From Takakia lepidozioides (lineage: Eukaryota > Streptophyta > Takakiopsida > Takakiales > Takakiaceae), in the NCBI GenBank assembly GCA_030704615.1, contig CM060734.1, positions 61,584,042 to 61,644,041 of the forward strand: a DNA stretch of 60,000 nucleotides, written 5' to 3'. The position numbers and the translations under genes are program-made. Below are positions 23,985-35,931 of this stretch, piece by piece. Under the pieces are notes generated by a model, which saw only the letters and a list, made by a program, of their open reading frames with translations, had not been told where the DNA came from and made no database searches. Positions within the stretch are counted from its first letter, which is position 1. Each line of letters opens with the position of its first letter.

Positions 23985-26900
23985 GGGCCTGCTTCTTCCT
24001 CCACTAAACCCTTGGGCTCACGCTTAGAGGGCACACACCTGGAAGCATAGTCGCACCATTTTACTCTTTAAAAAAGGTGACCCAACGGATCTCAGCAACT
24101 ATAGACTCATAGCTTTAGCCAATACCATATACAAACTATTTACCAGCACGCTAACCACCATGTTGTCCAACTATGGCGAATAACACCGCATTCTAAGTGA
24201 CCCCCAAGAAGGATTCCGAGCTACGCGTAGTAAAACCTGATACAATATGTACTATCCGCCCTTGAAGACGCCAAACTTACTAAGCAAGACATATATCTCC
24301 TATATATCAATTTTAAAAACGCCTTTGGCTCTTTAGATCACGCAAGACTACTCTCTATTATGACTGATCTTGGATACCCCATTGATGCCATCCAAAAGTA
24401 AGACGCCTCCCCAAAGGAACGTAACTTATGGTGTCACTTCACCACAAGGGCTACTGCCTTCCAGCTAAAATGTGGACACCTTCATGACACACCAGACCGT
24501 GGTTTGAACCCACCACCACATCCAATGTGGTATGTGCCCATTACCACTGAGCTACATACTTGTTGTCGATGCCATCCAACTCATAGGAAACATCTACACA
24601 AATAGTACAACATAGTACTCTGGAGCATATTATGGCTCTACCCCACCTATTCCAATATGACGAGGCACTATCCAAGGAGACACCTTAAGCCCTTATCTCT
24701 TCATTGTATTCTTGGAACCCCTACTCAGATGGCTGGCCCGTGGCAAGCTAGGTTATCAATACAAAACCTCCTCAAGCGACATCTCCGCTGCAACATACGT
24801 AGATGACCTCGCTATTCTCGCACGTAAACCGCATCATCTAAACAGACAAATCACCAAATTATTTAGATTCAACCAATGGTTAGGCATGGAACTAAGCTTC
24901 CGAACAGACCTTTCCCCTTCCTAGGGTCGGATGAGCCATATACTTATCTAGGAATTCAATTAGTACCTTCTCTCACTTGGCACATACAGAAAGAATCTAC
25001 AACATCCAAACTCGCTGACAAAAGCTTGCCCTACTCAAATCCCCAGTTGTCATTCGCCCCAAACTATCAATTATTCAATCAGTTTTACAAACCCAAATTC
25101 AATATGCATTCCACGCTGCACCCTTTTCTCTACCAGATATTAAAAAACTCGACAAAAATATCATTCATCTTGCCAAACGAGTATGCGGTTTACCAATCAG
25201 CACCCCCAATGCCCTAATGCAACTCCCAACCGATAGCTATACGAGTAGCTATGGAATTGGCTCAACCCCATTAATTATTTCATTGAAAAAAGCACTAAAT
25301 GATCCTAGGCGCCTTGGTATCATCTATCAGGGGCTCCTCAGATTCTTTGCCCAAAAATACAATGGTCTTCACTCATTGTCATCATTACACCCACAAGCTT
25401 GCCTACATTCTCCCACTGCGCATACACTACTTGTCCTCCACCAAATGAAAATAAGTATACAAACAGACCTACCGGGTTACCACAACACCTCTTCACTATT
25501 GGAACGCACATGTTATCACAAGTCTTTTCCTATCACGAGTCGAACTCTCACCCAAAACAAAAAATTCTCATTCTCACTTACTTCAAAGAGCACCACATTA
25601 CCACCCTCACCCAACTTATCACATCAACAGTTCGCCGACTTTTAAGGCCAAGTGAATTCACTACTAAATTCTCGTGTGCTACAACCAAAACTAGCCGGTA
25701 CTTACAGCACCTCCGCACACTCTTCTGTCACCCATCCCAAGCCTACACCCTTGATTGTGATCTTCCCTGCCCTTACTATCCACACACGGCCCAAGTTTTG
25801 CTCCCTCAATATAGGACCACCCTAGAAGCTTTGCACATCAAACACCGCTAACACCCCCACTGCATCTATGGAACCTGATCCCCTTCCTCAAGTACCTGCC
25901 ATGCAACATATTATGCCAACCAACAATTCTTCCCTAATACTAACCTCCCTAGCCAATACACGAGACACTCCCACCCACCCCCCACTATCCCCCATAATGC
26001 CTCACCCTACCTCCCCGCATAACTCTGATAACCTTGATGCCTATGTCATTGAAGCCATACTAGGTATTAAAACCCAAACGTCAACTGACGCCTTCGGGGC
26101 CACCTGTGTTGACACATACTACCATTGCAAGTGGGCCGGCTACCCTGACGAAGACAACACATGGCAAATAGAAAATGATCTATTCGGCCCACATGATGAT
26201 TGTGACCCAGACCACAATCTCACCCCTTCTCACCATGTTCTACAAAACCACTAACATTAACTACCTAACACATATTCACCAACAACACACCACCCCCATC
26301 CAGCATACAGACAACATGTACATTCATAAGCCGATCTCGGCCCCCAATGTACACATATGCATAGCTGAATGTAATCTAGACAAAGATATCCAACATGCTC
26401 AACCACTAATCTGCATGGGCCCCCGCCTTTCTAGTATATATGCACAAAATGGCCGCTACATAGGGCTTATCCCCAACGATAGATTAACATGGCTATGGAG
26501 CAAGTACTCTGCCCCAAGGACATACCCACATGAGCTACTCCCACCAAAACAAGATTTTGCCACAAAAGTATATTGGCTTATCGACCGTTATTTCAAAGAC
26601 ACCCCTCCTCAAAAACCACGTTCCCTTGCACGGTTAGAAACGGCAAGCGCACATCATACTATTCCCAAAGATATTCTCGCCTTACTTATCAAAACATTCC
26701 AGATCACTTGTTCATACTACTCCAACCCACTAACCTGCCCTATGGAACTCGACACATTTGCTAGCCCACATCAAAGAGATTGCATTTTCGGGGACACTGG
26801 TAATGCTACTCAGCATACCTGGGAGGGCCGTGGTCTCGTTCACCCTCCATCTAGACCCCTCACCCATGAAGCTCTTCAATGGGCCAAATTCGTTGCGCAT

Positions 26901-28275
26901 TCATCTTCTTATGCTTCAACTATCCTCATCCTCACACAACAACAACACACCTACCACCTACCACCTATCACCTCCCACCCACTTCTACGTCTCCCTGTTG
27001 GGGTCAAGTTAATAGCCACAATTGACCCAAACCAGCTTAAATGTACCCATACCCCTCCTTTTCCCAAATACCTCAGGCAAAAAGAACCCACCCTAACCCT
27101 CATCCTGCATGTCCAAAACCCCCACCACGCTGCCATACCCACACCTTTCTATCACAAACTAGAACATCTACTAACCACTACTCATAAAATAAAGGCCATC
27201 ATCCACCACCCACCTACCCACCATTGTACAAATATACCTACCCCCCTCCCCCGAATTAAAACAGATAAAGCCTGGATTGAGGCACTGCAACGCCCTCCAC
27301 AGGCCACACCAACAAACCCCCTCCCCCCCATTCCCTCATTATACCGGCAATCCTACCCCCTCAAATACCCTACCGCGAACTCTCATTATATAATGGATCC
27401 CTTACTCAAACTAATGCAGGCTACGGTATCTATCACGCAGGTACGGGGAGAGAGGTGGCCCTTAGACTTCCTGGCCCTGCAACTATTCTCAGGGCCGAGC
27501 TTATGGCCATATACGACGCTCTCCTCCTACTCGATACCCCCCCCCCCCCCCTTCCCCTCCCCATACTTCATCTTCACTGACAGTCTTACCTCCTTATTCC
27601 TCATCCGTAACCACATTGCCCGCCCCTCCTCCCACCACCATCATCCTGATTGTAACCTCATCTCAGCCATTGTCAACGTTGCCGTTTCTATAAAGCACCC
27701 AGTACACCTACTCAAAGTACGCTCGCACACTGGCATTCAAGGGAATGAGGAGGCTGACCTCCTCGCTCAGCTCGGTGCTACCAAACTCAAAGTTAATCCC
27801 ACAAACGACCCAATCCACATCGCCCACTCCTACCCCTTCTGGTTTATACACCCAGTTCCGAACCCTACTGCACCATGACCCACACACAATCTCTTGGCCA
27901 CCCTCACCCGTGAAGCAAATGAACAAGCCGCAGCCTCTATTAGTCATACCAAAATATATATTCAAAAATGGACCCAATCCGAGGTATTACACCACAAACT
28001 CTCGAATCACTTCTGGCAAACCAAAGCTACCACTGATGCACCAATCCGTTAGACACTCAAATTCAAATACGCCCAATATATGGGTCACCAATGCAAACAC
28101 GTTTTCTGGCCACATCTCTTTCCATCACCTTACTGCCCGCTGTGCTCCACAACCCACAATGCACGTGATACGTGGCTACACCTCCTGAGCCAATGCATGC
28201 ATCCGGTCATCCATGGTCTTGATATCACTCGACACAACCAAACAGCCTGGCTTCTCCACCAAATTGCAGGACGAC
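23985..28275 (+). mobile_element. LINE, 3' part: reverse transcriptase, chromodomain, RNase H, C-terminal zinc motif
   Basis: A frame-broken polyprotein. Reverse transcriptase: KKGDPTDLSNYRLIALAN (about 24065), DPQEGFRATRS, GTIQGDTLSPYLFIVFLEP, and the catalytic YVDD at 24796-24807. Between RT and RNase H is a chromodomain (26020-26190): AYVIEAILGIKTQ, then YYHCKWAGYPDEDNTWQIEN. RNase H (27380-27780) has NGSLTQTNAGYGI (first catalytic Asp replaced by Asn), RAELMA, TDSLTSLFLI and VRSHTGIQGNEEADLLA. A C15 run at about 27537 shifts the frame inside it. The end (28080-28275) has CPLCSTTHNARDTWLHLL and a DITRHN motif, then is cut off by the MULE-like sequence. A SINE sits in the RT. The element is dead. 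Confidence 0.8.
24396..24567 (-). mobile_element. tRNA-derived SINE with 12-bp target-site duplication
   Basis: Flanked by perfect GATGCCATCCAA direct repeats (24384-24395 and 24568-24579). Removing the 172-bp insert and one repeat restores the RT reading DAIQLIGNIYTN. On the minus strand the head reads TAGCTCAGTGGTAATGGGC (A box) and GTGGGTTCAAACCACGG (B box), the internal RNA polymerase III promoter of tRNA-derived SINEs. The tail beyond box B is about 95 bp, without a clear poly(A). Confidence 0.88.
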
Positions 28276-28417
28276 ATTCCGCAATGTCCTCAAGGGACAT
28301 GTCCTGTGAAAGGAAAATGAAAGAGCGTCATTCATGCAAGCGCGGACTGTTCTGGGAACAAGGAAAGAAACTGGGCACATACAAGGGATTGCAGAGGTGA
28401 AAGGCAGCTTACAGTAG

Positions 28418-30593
28418 TCATGAAAGCCTCCATTGCCTGTATCTGAAGTGCCAAAAGACCAACCAGTCTTCCAATTCTTTGACACCGTCCTGATCAGTAG
28501 CCCCTGACGAGAACCACCATGCTCTCACTGTCTGGTACATGGTCTCAGCCTCTTCCATTGTAGTTGCATTCTTGTACATGAAGCAGAGCCTCATATGCTC
28601 CGCCTGCAGATCTCTTCTGATGCACCTCTTCGTATGTTTCTGCAGGGACTGAGTCCAGTGGAATAGACATGTGCACTCCCTATTAGGCATGGGTACCTTT
28701 GGATCACCAGATCCAAAAACTCGGCGCACAGCGTTGAAGTTAGCCTGTGCACTATCCGCCATAAACCCGTTGAAATTTATGCCTGTATGTCCATTGGACT
28801 CCATGACTGAAAGCAAACAATTCCACATTATCATCTGGGACTCTGTATCTTCAGACTGCATGTCACAGATGGCAATTGTCATTATTCTTTGGTAGTTCAG
28901 GTCGTAAACATGGCAAGACATGGTTGTCCAGCCCTTCACTCGTTTGCAATGATCGAACATCATCCAGGCTTTCTCCAGATCCCCCCCTTGTTGCATACGT
29001 CTGGCCAGGCTGACGCCATTGCCCTCGCCCACCGTAGACATCTTGAACAAATAAACCTTTGAAGACCCCTGACTTGGGAAGACGCTAGATTGGATAAAGT
29101 CATATTGACTTATGTGCTTGAGCTCCATAATGCTGTCGATAGACCCTGTGTTTCCACCGCGCACTCTCAATGCATTCACCTGATTCCTAATATTGGGGGA
29201 GCTCAACACAGAGAAGTGATCCATTACTGCATCCAAAGAAGCCCCCTCAAGTCTTGAGCTGCATTCGCTTCCCTGCCCAAGAATGTGCCTCTCTAGGAAA
29301 CTTTTGCTGGCAGCCAGTGCTATGGCAGATGGTTTGGCTGAAGGGGATTTTGCAAACTCCTCCACGACAAGCCCACGCGCCAACTCCACACTATCTCTGC
29401 AATCGCCGTGAGACATAGGATGGTCGTGAGTCCCAAAATGAATGTAGGCTCGAGTCATGGTTTTGCAACGGTGAGTAACGTAGTACATGCGAGCAGGGCA
29501 ATGTGCAATGCAGGAGGGGGCCACCTTGCAGAACTTACAAACAAATGTACTGGCAGACGGTGGGGCACAGCCTGGGATAAAAGGATTGTCGGAGAGTCCT
29601 TCCCACTCACTCTCATTTTTAGCACCGCTCTTCATGAAATGCTGGCAACTTGCATTCACACATCTCAGATGCCCCACACAAACACTCCTTCTGAATGTCA
29701 AGTTTACATCGTTGTGGATATTGGATGTTTTGGTTCTGCACCATGGATGGCCATCATGCTTTTTATCCATTCCTTGCAAGAGACCTGAGAGGCCCCCAGC
29801 ACAAGTTGTTGGATTCAGCTCAAAGAGGATGTCACCGTCGGAAATGAACCCTTTTTGTTGCGAATGAATCCCACAGTATCTCTGCGATCTCGTTTTTGGA
29901 TCCTGGTTTTCCTGACAATGCTTTCAGATGTGGGATGACACTAACGATTTTCTGAACATCGACGTCCCCTTCAGGAAGACTGTTCATGGGAGCCAGTATT
30001 TCTGCCAATTCATCATCCGAGGAATCCGACAGTGTCACAAAAGTTGTTGAAGTGGTGTCCTCCTGCTTCACAGTCACATGCCACTTTCCTTGAACGACAA
30101 AGGCAGCTGTCCCAGGAGTGACAACGGAGCCACCGGATTGTCTCCTTTCACTTCGGAACATACGATATTTTCCAGGAAGAACTCTCCATTCCTTGTGTTT
30201 CTCTGCAACATGCGATTTCTGGAACAACGTTCTTTGAACGTTTCCCTCCAAGTCATAGATCTCTTTCTCGACAGTAACACAACCAATTTCAAGCTTGAAC
30301 CTTGCTGCCAGAACATGCTCCTCCACCACAACAAAACCATCATCTTCAACCGAGGCACTGAAAGGGCAAGGCTCTTCAGTATACTGAAACTCGGCGAAGG
30401 CCACGTTATTAGGAGAAGCCATGTGGTGAACATACGATGGTGAGTACCAATACAACTGTGCGACATGGCCAGGTAAAAACCTTCCGGAGGTGATTGCCAA
30501 ATCCCAAAAGTGTTTGCTAAGGCAAGAGGCAGTTGTACAACTGGCCCCGCACATTAACCAATAACTTGTAAGGGTATTGAACCACACAGCCAA
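28418..30593 (-). pseudogene. MULE-like transposase-type gene, frameshifted
   Basis: Two minus-strand frames (30593-29832, 253 aa; 29779-28418, 453 aa) belong together. Shifting frame at an A5 run near 29857 joins WDSFATK to GFISDGDILFELNP and on to LQGMDKKHDGHPWC. The second part has Cys/His clusters (CVGHLRCVNASCQHF, FVCKFCKVAPSCIAHC) and THDHPMSHGDC. It also has a DDE-like core: QSEDTESQMIMWN, GFMADSAQANFNAVRRVFGS and CTCLFHWTQSLQKH, the last resembling the C-x2-H signature of MULE transposases. At its end RYRQW shifts frame into a readable GGFHDYCKLPF. A repeated moss/fern protein family with this pattern is known to me only by recollection; the MULE assignment is an inference. It abuts the truncated LINE. 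Confidence 0.55.
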
Positions 30594-31058
30594 AACAGTT
30601 GGGTAGTTGCCAAATTGATGGAGAAGGGAACAAAACTGTTTATTTTGTCAGTGTCACACCACCGGGAAAAGACGGCGCTGTCTTGGATATTGCAATCCAA
30701 TTTGCATTTTGCGGCGTTCCACAACGTGAACCCAGACAGTGCATTGAGTGCCGAACCCGGGAAATATCCAACGCCGGATGAATGCGGACATTGCGTTCCT
30801 GACGTTATGTATGTTTTCGTTTTGAAGAAGGCAAAATCCGTGTATGATAGGGCGATGGCATGCCTCATGTGCGCAATATTTCATCCAATCAGAAAACATC
30901 CACATTTGAAGAACTCGGCCTTATTGATGGCATTAGGGGCGCCCAATAAGCCGCAGCCAGTGAGATCGATCCATTTGGGGGGTTATAGGGTAGACACGCA
31001 CGTCCTTAACCACATGCATAACTGACGGCTTTACAGGGTTCCTTACTTTCTCCATTGT
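30594..31058. promoter_or_regulatory. Interval between the MULE-like gene and the ParB-methyltransferase gene
   Basis: The two genes are divergent, so both promoters should be here. A plus-strand frame (30615-31025, 136 codons) overlaps long minus-strand frames and shows no domain; I do not call it. Confidence 0.35.
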
Positions 31059-31508
31059 TTGTTAGTCAAGCTGGAGAGCTACGGGAGTGAGAGAGAAGAC
31101 ATAGTAAGAAGACGTAGAAGGCAGTCCCTTTACTTCACGAGTGTGAGAGAGAGGAAAAACGCGCGAGTCAGAATGAGAAAGTTGCGCAATCTGCAAAACG
31201 CTGATGAGCAGGTTGCACAGGATACGTCAACCCACGAATCACAACAGATCACAGAGCCGGTCCAGCCTGAAATGGAGGGAAGAATGGAAGGCGAGAAGAC
31301 TGCCCCGGAGACCATTGTGCATGACATGGACATCGACACCACCACCGTCGGTGAGAAAGAAGCGACACCAAAGGAAGCTGTGAGGACGCAGCAAGAAGAG
31401 GCATCGGGAAGTGGTGTCATGAAACCCAGGGTAATCCTTCTCCCAAACTACATGAATCTCGCTTGACTGTCGTACCAAGTGCATAAATAGAATACGAGAG
31501 ATCCCCTG

Positions 31509-32600
31509 AAAACTGGGTGCGGCACCGCGCGCAGTTTTGAGGGGAGCTCTATCACTTCCATTGTAGGCCGAGGTGAATAACTAAGTCTTAGAGACAGCAG
31601 GATCTGAAACGGAAGCCTGAGAGGGACACGGAGAAACTGAGTGCGGTGGCGCACTCATTTCAACTCGATGCTTGCCGATCGCTTGGGCATTAGGGAAAGA
31701 GGAAGGTGATGTTCACAGTTTAGGTCTGTGAGACACTGGAGTGGTCACCATGAACTGAGTGCGCCACCGCACTCAATTTCTGAGCTCCATGGAATCATTG
31801 AGTTGTTGTTGACTGAGGTGAACAGTAGATAGAAAGTGCGATTATTCCATAGTGAGATCTCTTATGAGTTCTGAGGATGACATTATGTCTAACCTGGAAA
31901 CTGAGTGCGTTGGCGCACACAATTCCAAGGTGTGATCGACAATGTTTTTGGACAGACGTGAAGAGCCCAATGAACTCAAAACAGAAGTAGGCAGACATAA
32001 TGGATGGCTCCCAAACTGACTGCGCCACCGCACTCAGTTTCGGATCACCATAGAATGGTCAATTTGCAAATGACAGACGTGAAACGAAAGTTAGAAAGTG
32101 TGTTTCATTCAAAGTGAGATCTCTTTTGAGTTTTCAAATAGATAGAAACGATAACCTTGAAACTGAGTGCGGTGGCGCACTCAGTTCTAAAGTGAGGTCG
32201 ACCATCTTCGTGGACAGAGGTAACAACCCAAGTGTGCTCACAAGAGAAAGCAGGACAGAGTGGAGGGCTCCCAGAAATGAGTGCGCCAGCGCACTCAGTT
32301 TTTTGAGCACCTGTAGATGGTTGATTTGATGATGTTTAGAATGAAGATTCTGCCTCAGTTTCTGCCTGTAGAATGAAGTACACAATGTGGAAGAGGAAGT
32401 GACAATGGAGCCATTGACTGAGTGCCTGCGATGAGCATGATTTCTTAGATGTCATGGAAGGTGTCCAAAAATGAGTGTGCCACCGCACTCAATTCCGGTT
32501 GACAGGAAAGGAGGGTTATGTGTGTAGTTTTGGAGAACTGATGTTTGTCTGTTCCGATCCTTTGTCAGTCTCGAAAGTGAGTGTGCCACCGCACTCAATT
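31509..32600. repeat. Array of ten 26-bp palindromes in a ~262-bp higher-order tandem repeat
   Basis: The consensus is arm AACTGAGTGCG, a 4-base centre, and arm CGCACTCAGTT; the copy at 32161-32186 is perfect. Copies: 31509-31538, 31635-31660, 31753-31778, 31899-31924, 32014-32039, 32161-32186, 32275-32300, a decayed one at 32416-32438, 32469-32494 and 32575-32600. In the regular part, centre-to-centre distances alternate at about 115-118 and 146-147 bp. The centre alternates between GTGG and CCAC, so neighbours are inverted relative to each other. Spacers also repeat (GAGATCTCTT words near 31855 and 32117). The array fills the first predicted intron of the ParB-methyltransferase gene. Confidence 0.88.
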
Positions 32601-34513
32601 CTTGTAGGTGCCAGATCAGGAAAATGTAACCGTGGAATGACGGAAAGGCTGTAATTGTGGGAGGTGCAGGGGAGGAAAAGAAAAGGATTGCAGCCTGAGA
32701 AGCAGCAGCAGCAGGAGGAAGAAGTGACTGAGAAGCCTGTTGAAGAAGACGATCTTTTCTATGAAGAAAGAGCGGTAAAGGTCTTTGTGTACCAGAAGGT
32801 CAATTCCACGCGGGTGATCAAGTCTATGCTGGTACCTGGAGGCAAGATCATGATCCCTCTCTGCCGCCTAATATCTATGCCAATCGTTCGACCTGCCCTG
32901 ACCGGGGATGTGTCCAAGTTGGAGCAAGATTTTAGTCATGGATACATAGAGGGGTCTCCAGTGTTTTACGTCTCCTTGTGCGATGCAAGTGGACAGGAGG
33001 TCTTGGTGGACGAGTCAATTGTCAAAAATATGGCGAGAAGTAAACGAGGAGTTCGAAGCCCAGATTTCGAGGAGAATGTCCACACAAGTGTTCTCCGGGA
33101 AAATGTTTCATATTTGGGATGGCAATCACCGCTTCATGGCCTGGATGAACGTCATAAACAAATATCACAACACAGACGAGGACTGGCACTACCTTGTGGC
33201 GTCCATGGTGTTGGATCCGAAAGGAAACGTCACAACACTTCTTACGGCTATGCATGACATCAACAAGTAAATATAATGCTCACCCTTCATGCCAACAAAA
33301 TTCTCCGATTTGTTCTGTCAGTTTTGTATTTCCTGGTGAAGGAGGAAGTCATAGTGTTTGTTGGGACTGCAGGGGAACTGAAAGTGCACACGTGACGACG
33401 AATTTGGTGCACACTCTATTCAGGATACAGAAGGTGGGCCAAATGCCACTGGTCACCTTCAAAAACCTTATCAGTGCTGAGGCTTACAAGAAGTGCGAGA
33501 CCTCCAAATCCGCCGACACATGGTACAAGCTCACCAGGGAGGCTTTTTGTGACTACATGTACGCTGTAAGTATTCCTTCACTAGCTCTGTCTACTTGTTC
33601 ATTCATAAAACCAGTTGACTAATAAGTTGTATACTGGAATTTTCAGCAAGATATTGCGGAGGCTGGAGAGAAAGGGAAAACAGAGTATTATGCCTAAAAA
33701 GACCCAGGGGAGCGATCCTCAAAAGGAGTGGAAGAATCTATGAACAAGGAGATGGAGGTGGCGAAGAGGCACTACATGAGCGCGTTCGTGAAACAACTCA
33801 GAATAGCCGACCCTGCTTTTGGCCCGGAGTTCTTGAATCAGGTCAGGATCCACTGGAACGTGAACACCAAGCCTGAAATGATGCAGGAGAAGCTTCATCG
33901 TCTGTCCACTGCCGTTGTGGAGCCAGAGGTGAAAGTGAAATGGCTTGAGATTTGGAACGCCGACCCCACAGTGAAAGATAACCACTGCTTTCCGAAGAGT
34001 GAGAAGAACAAGGAAACATGAGTCATAAAGCAATTCAGTGACCATGTTCTCGATATGTGGCTGCACAAAGCCACGTACTGGGCACAGGTTTTTTCCTCTC
34101 CCCTTTCCATTTCCACTGCAAATCTGCATTGCACCGGGAAAAGTCACTTACTCTTCTTCAACATCTTTTCTCTGAATTGTAGAACTGTTCTTGCGCAGAT
34201 AGAGGCTCGGGCACAGCTGATCTGGAGAAACAGCTGAACGATTACAAGATAACTATGACTCCACCGACGGATACTCTAGAAGACTACGTCCGCCAGTGGA
34301 AAGCAGCTTGCTTCGGCACTTGCTTCTTCAGGGAGTTCGCCAAAGAGGGAGGCATCTCGTGCACTAACGACTTCGAGCAGCAGCATGGATCAGAACAGGC
34401 CATGAAGAGGGTTCTATACAGGTTCGTCTTGACACTCTTTTCCCACCCTTCTTTTTTTTCTCACGAAGTTTCGATTTCGTTGCAGCCCTGCTCTTTTGAA
34501 TAAACAATCCCAA

Positions 34514-34679
34514 AATTGTGTGCGCTGACGCACTCAGTAAAGGGGTGGGCACTTCTGTGTCTCCCAAGCTCTCATTGTACATACGAATATCCGATCCTGT
34601 ACTGAGCCACACCTGCCCTGGCTTGTAAGTAGGGCCTGACTGGACAGACCAAAAATTGAGTGCGCTAGCGCACTCAGTC
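34514..34679. repeat. Two more copies of the 26-bp palindrome in a later intron
   Basis: Copies at 34514-34539 (centre CTGA) and 34654-34679 (centre CTAG, nearly perfect arms TTGAGTGCG/CGCACTCAG), about 140 bp apart, within the predicted intron between about 34422 and 34749. Confidence 0.85.
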
Positions 34680-35905
34680 AAGGGGTCCTTAAACAATTAT
34701 CTCACACTTTCCCCACTCACTAATATTCCCTCTGTTTTGATTGTGTAGGTACATAAAAAACGTTCTCATTCCAGGCCAAAACCTGAGTTGACACCCGCAC
34801 TTTATTGACCTATGGAGTGATCCATCCAACGCTCAGACAATGTACACTGCAGGGATTTTGAAGAATTACGAGACCTCGCATCTTCGAAACTGCTGCTGGT
34901 ATATGGATATCCCACGGTCTGGATCCCCTTGGTTTGAGCTTGTGACCCGAAATCAAAACGACAATGCAGAGGCCTTGGCCCCTCTGACGGAGTTGCACGA
35001 GAGAAACTTGAGGATATTGGCTGAGAAAGAGCCTCTTGCACAAAATACGCCAGTCAAGCCTAGAAAGGACAAGGGGAAAGGGAAGGGAAAGGGGCAGAAA
35101 AACACTCTGAATGAGAATGAGATGGAGTCCCTGGTGCAACCGGGGCCACTGCAGACCCCACCCCAGCCAGAAAGCCTGACCGAAAGAAAAAGGGCCTTAA
35201 AGAGCCCTACGATGCAATGGAGCACCCATCTAGAATCATTTTTCCGGGCATGTGCGAGCTGGTAAACGACAGGTTCCTGGCCATGATGGGGACAAGGAAG
35301 TCAAGTTACAGTGGTAATCCTTCCAAAACGTGGGACAAGCTCTGTGCTTTTCTCCAATCGGTAAGCAATTATCATGCATGTGTTTGAGTTTTGTTTTCTT
35401 TGTTTTATTTTTGCTCGGATCAGAAAGGTCGCTTATAAAACATCCTTCCCTTCTTACACGCTATATTGCTTGCAGGAATGGAGGGGAAAGGAATCTCGGG
35501 TGAATGGTGCACTGAAACCGTTTGCTTCGGAGATGGTTATTGTGGACATTCCGGACGGGCATCCAATCCCGGATATTCTGCCCAGTGACACTTGCCCAAC
35601 ATGGAACAAATTTGACGAGAGGTATTGGAGTTGGGTGTTTTCCTTTTGCAGGTTTTTCCTTTTCGATGCAGGGGTTCTTGTTATCATACAATTTGTCACG
35701 ATGAGATGTCGCCGGGAGCTGGCAAGCTACTTGAAAGCGTCGGGGATGCGGATTATCAAGACCTGGAATTATGTCAACAGCCTATATCTGACGAAGGGGG
35801 ATTGCCCAGGGCAGAAGGTACGTTTCAAATACTTTATTTTTATGCCTTCTCTGTTGAAGTTCCACTGTACTGACTGTTATGAAGTCATGTTGTTCGCATT
35901 GCCTG

Positions 35906-35931
35906 AATTGAGTGCTTCAGCGCACTCAGTT
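35906..35931. repeat. Thirteenth copy of the palindrome
   Basis: AATTGAGTGC, centre TTCA, then GCGCACTCAGTT; it lies in the predicted intron 35819-36043 of the same gene. Confidence 0.8.

Noticed and set aside
30615-31025. 136-codon plus-strand frame upstream of the ParB-methyltransferase gene
   Set aside because: Overlaps equally long minus-strand frames and shows no family resemblance; treated as intergenic.
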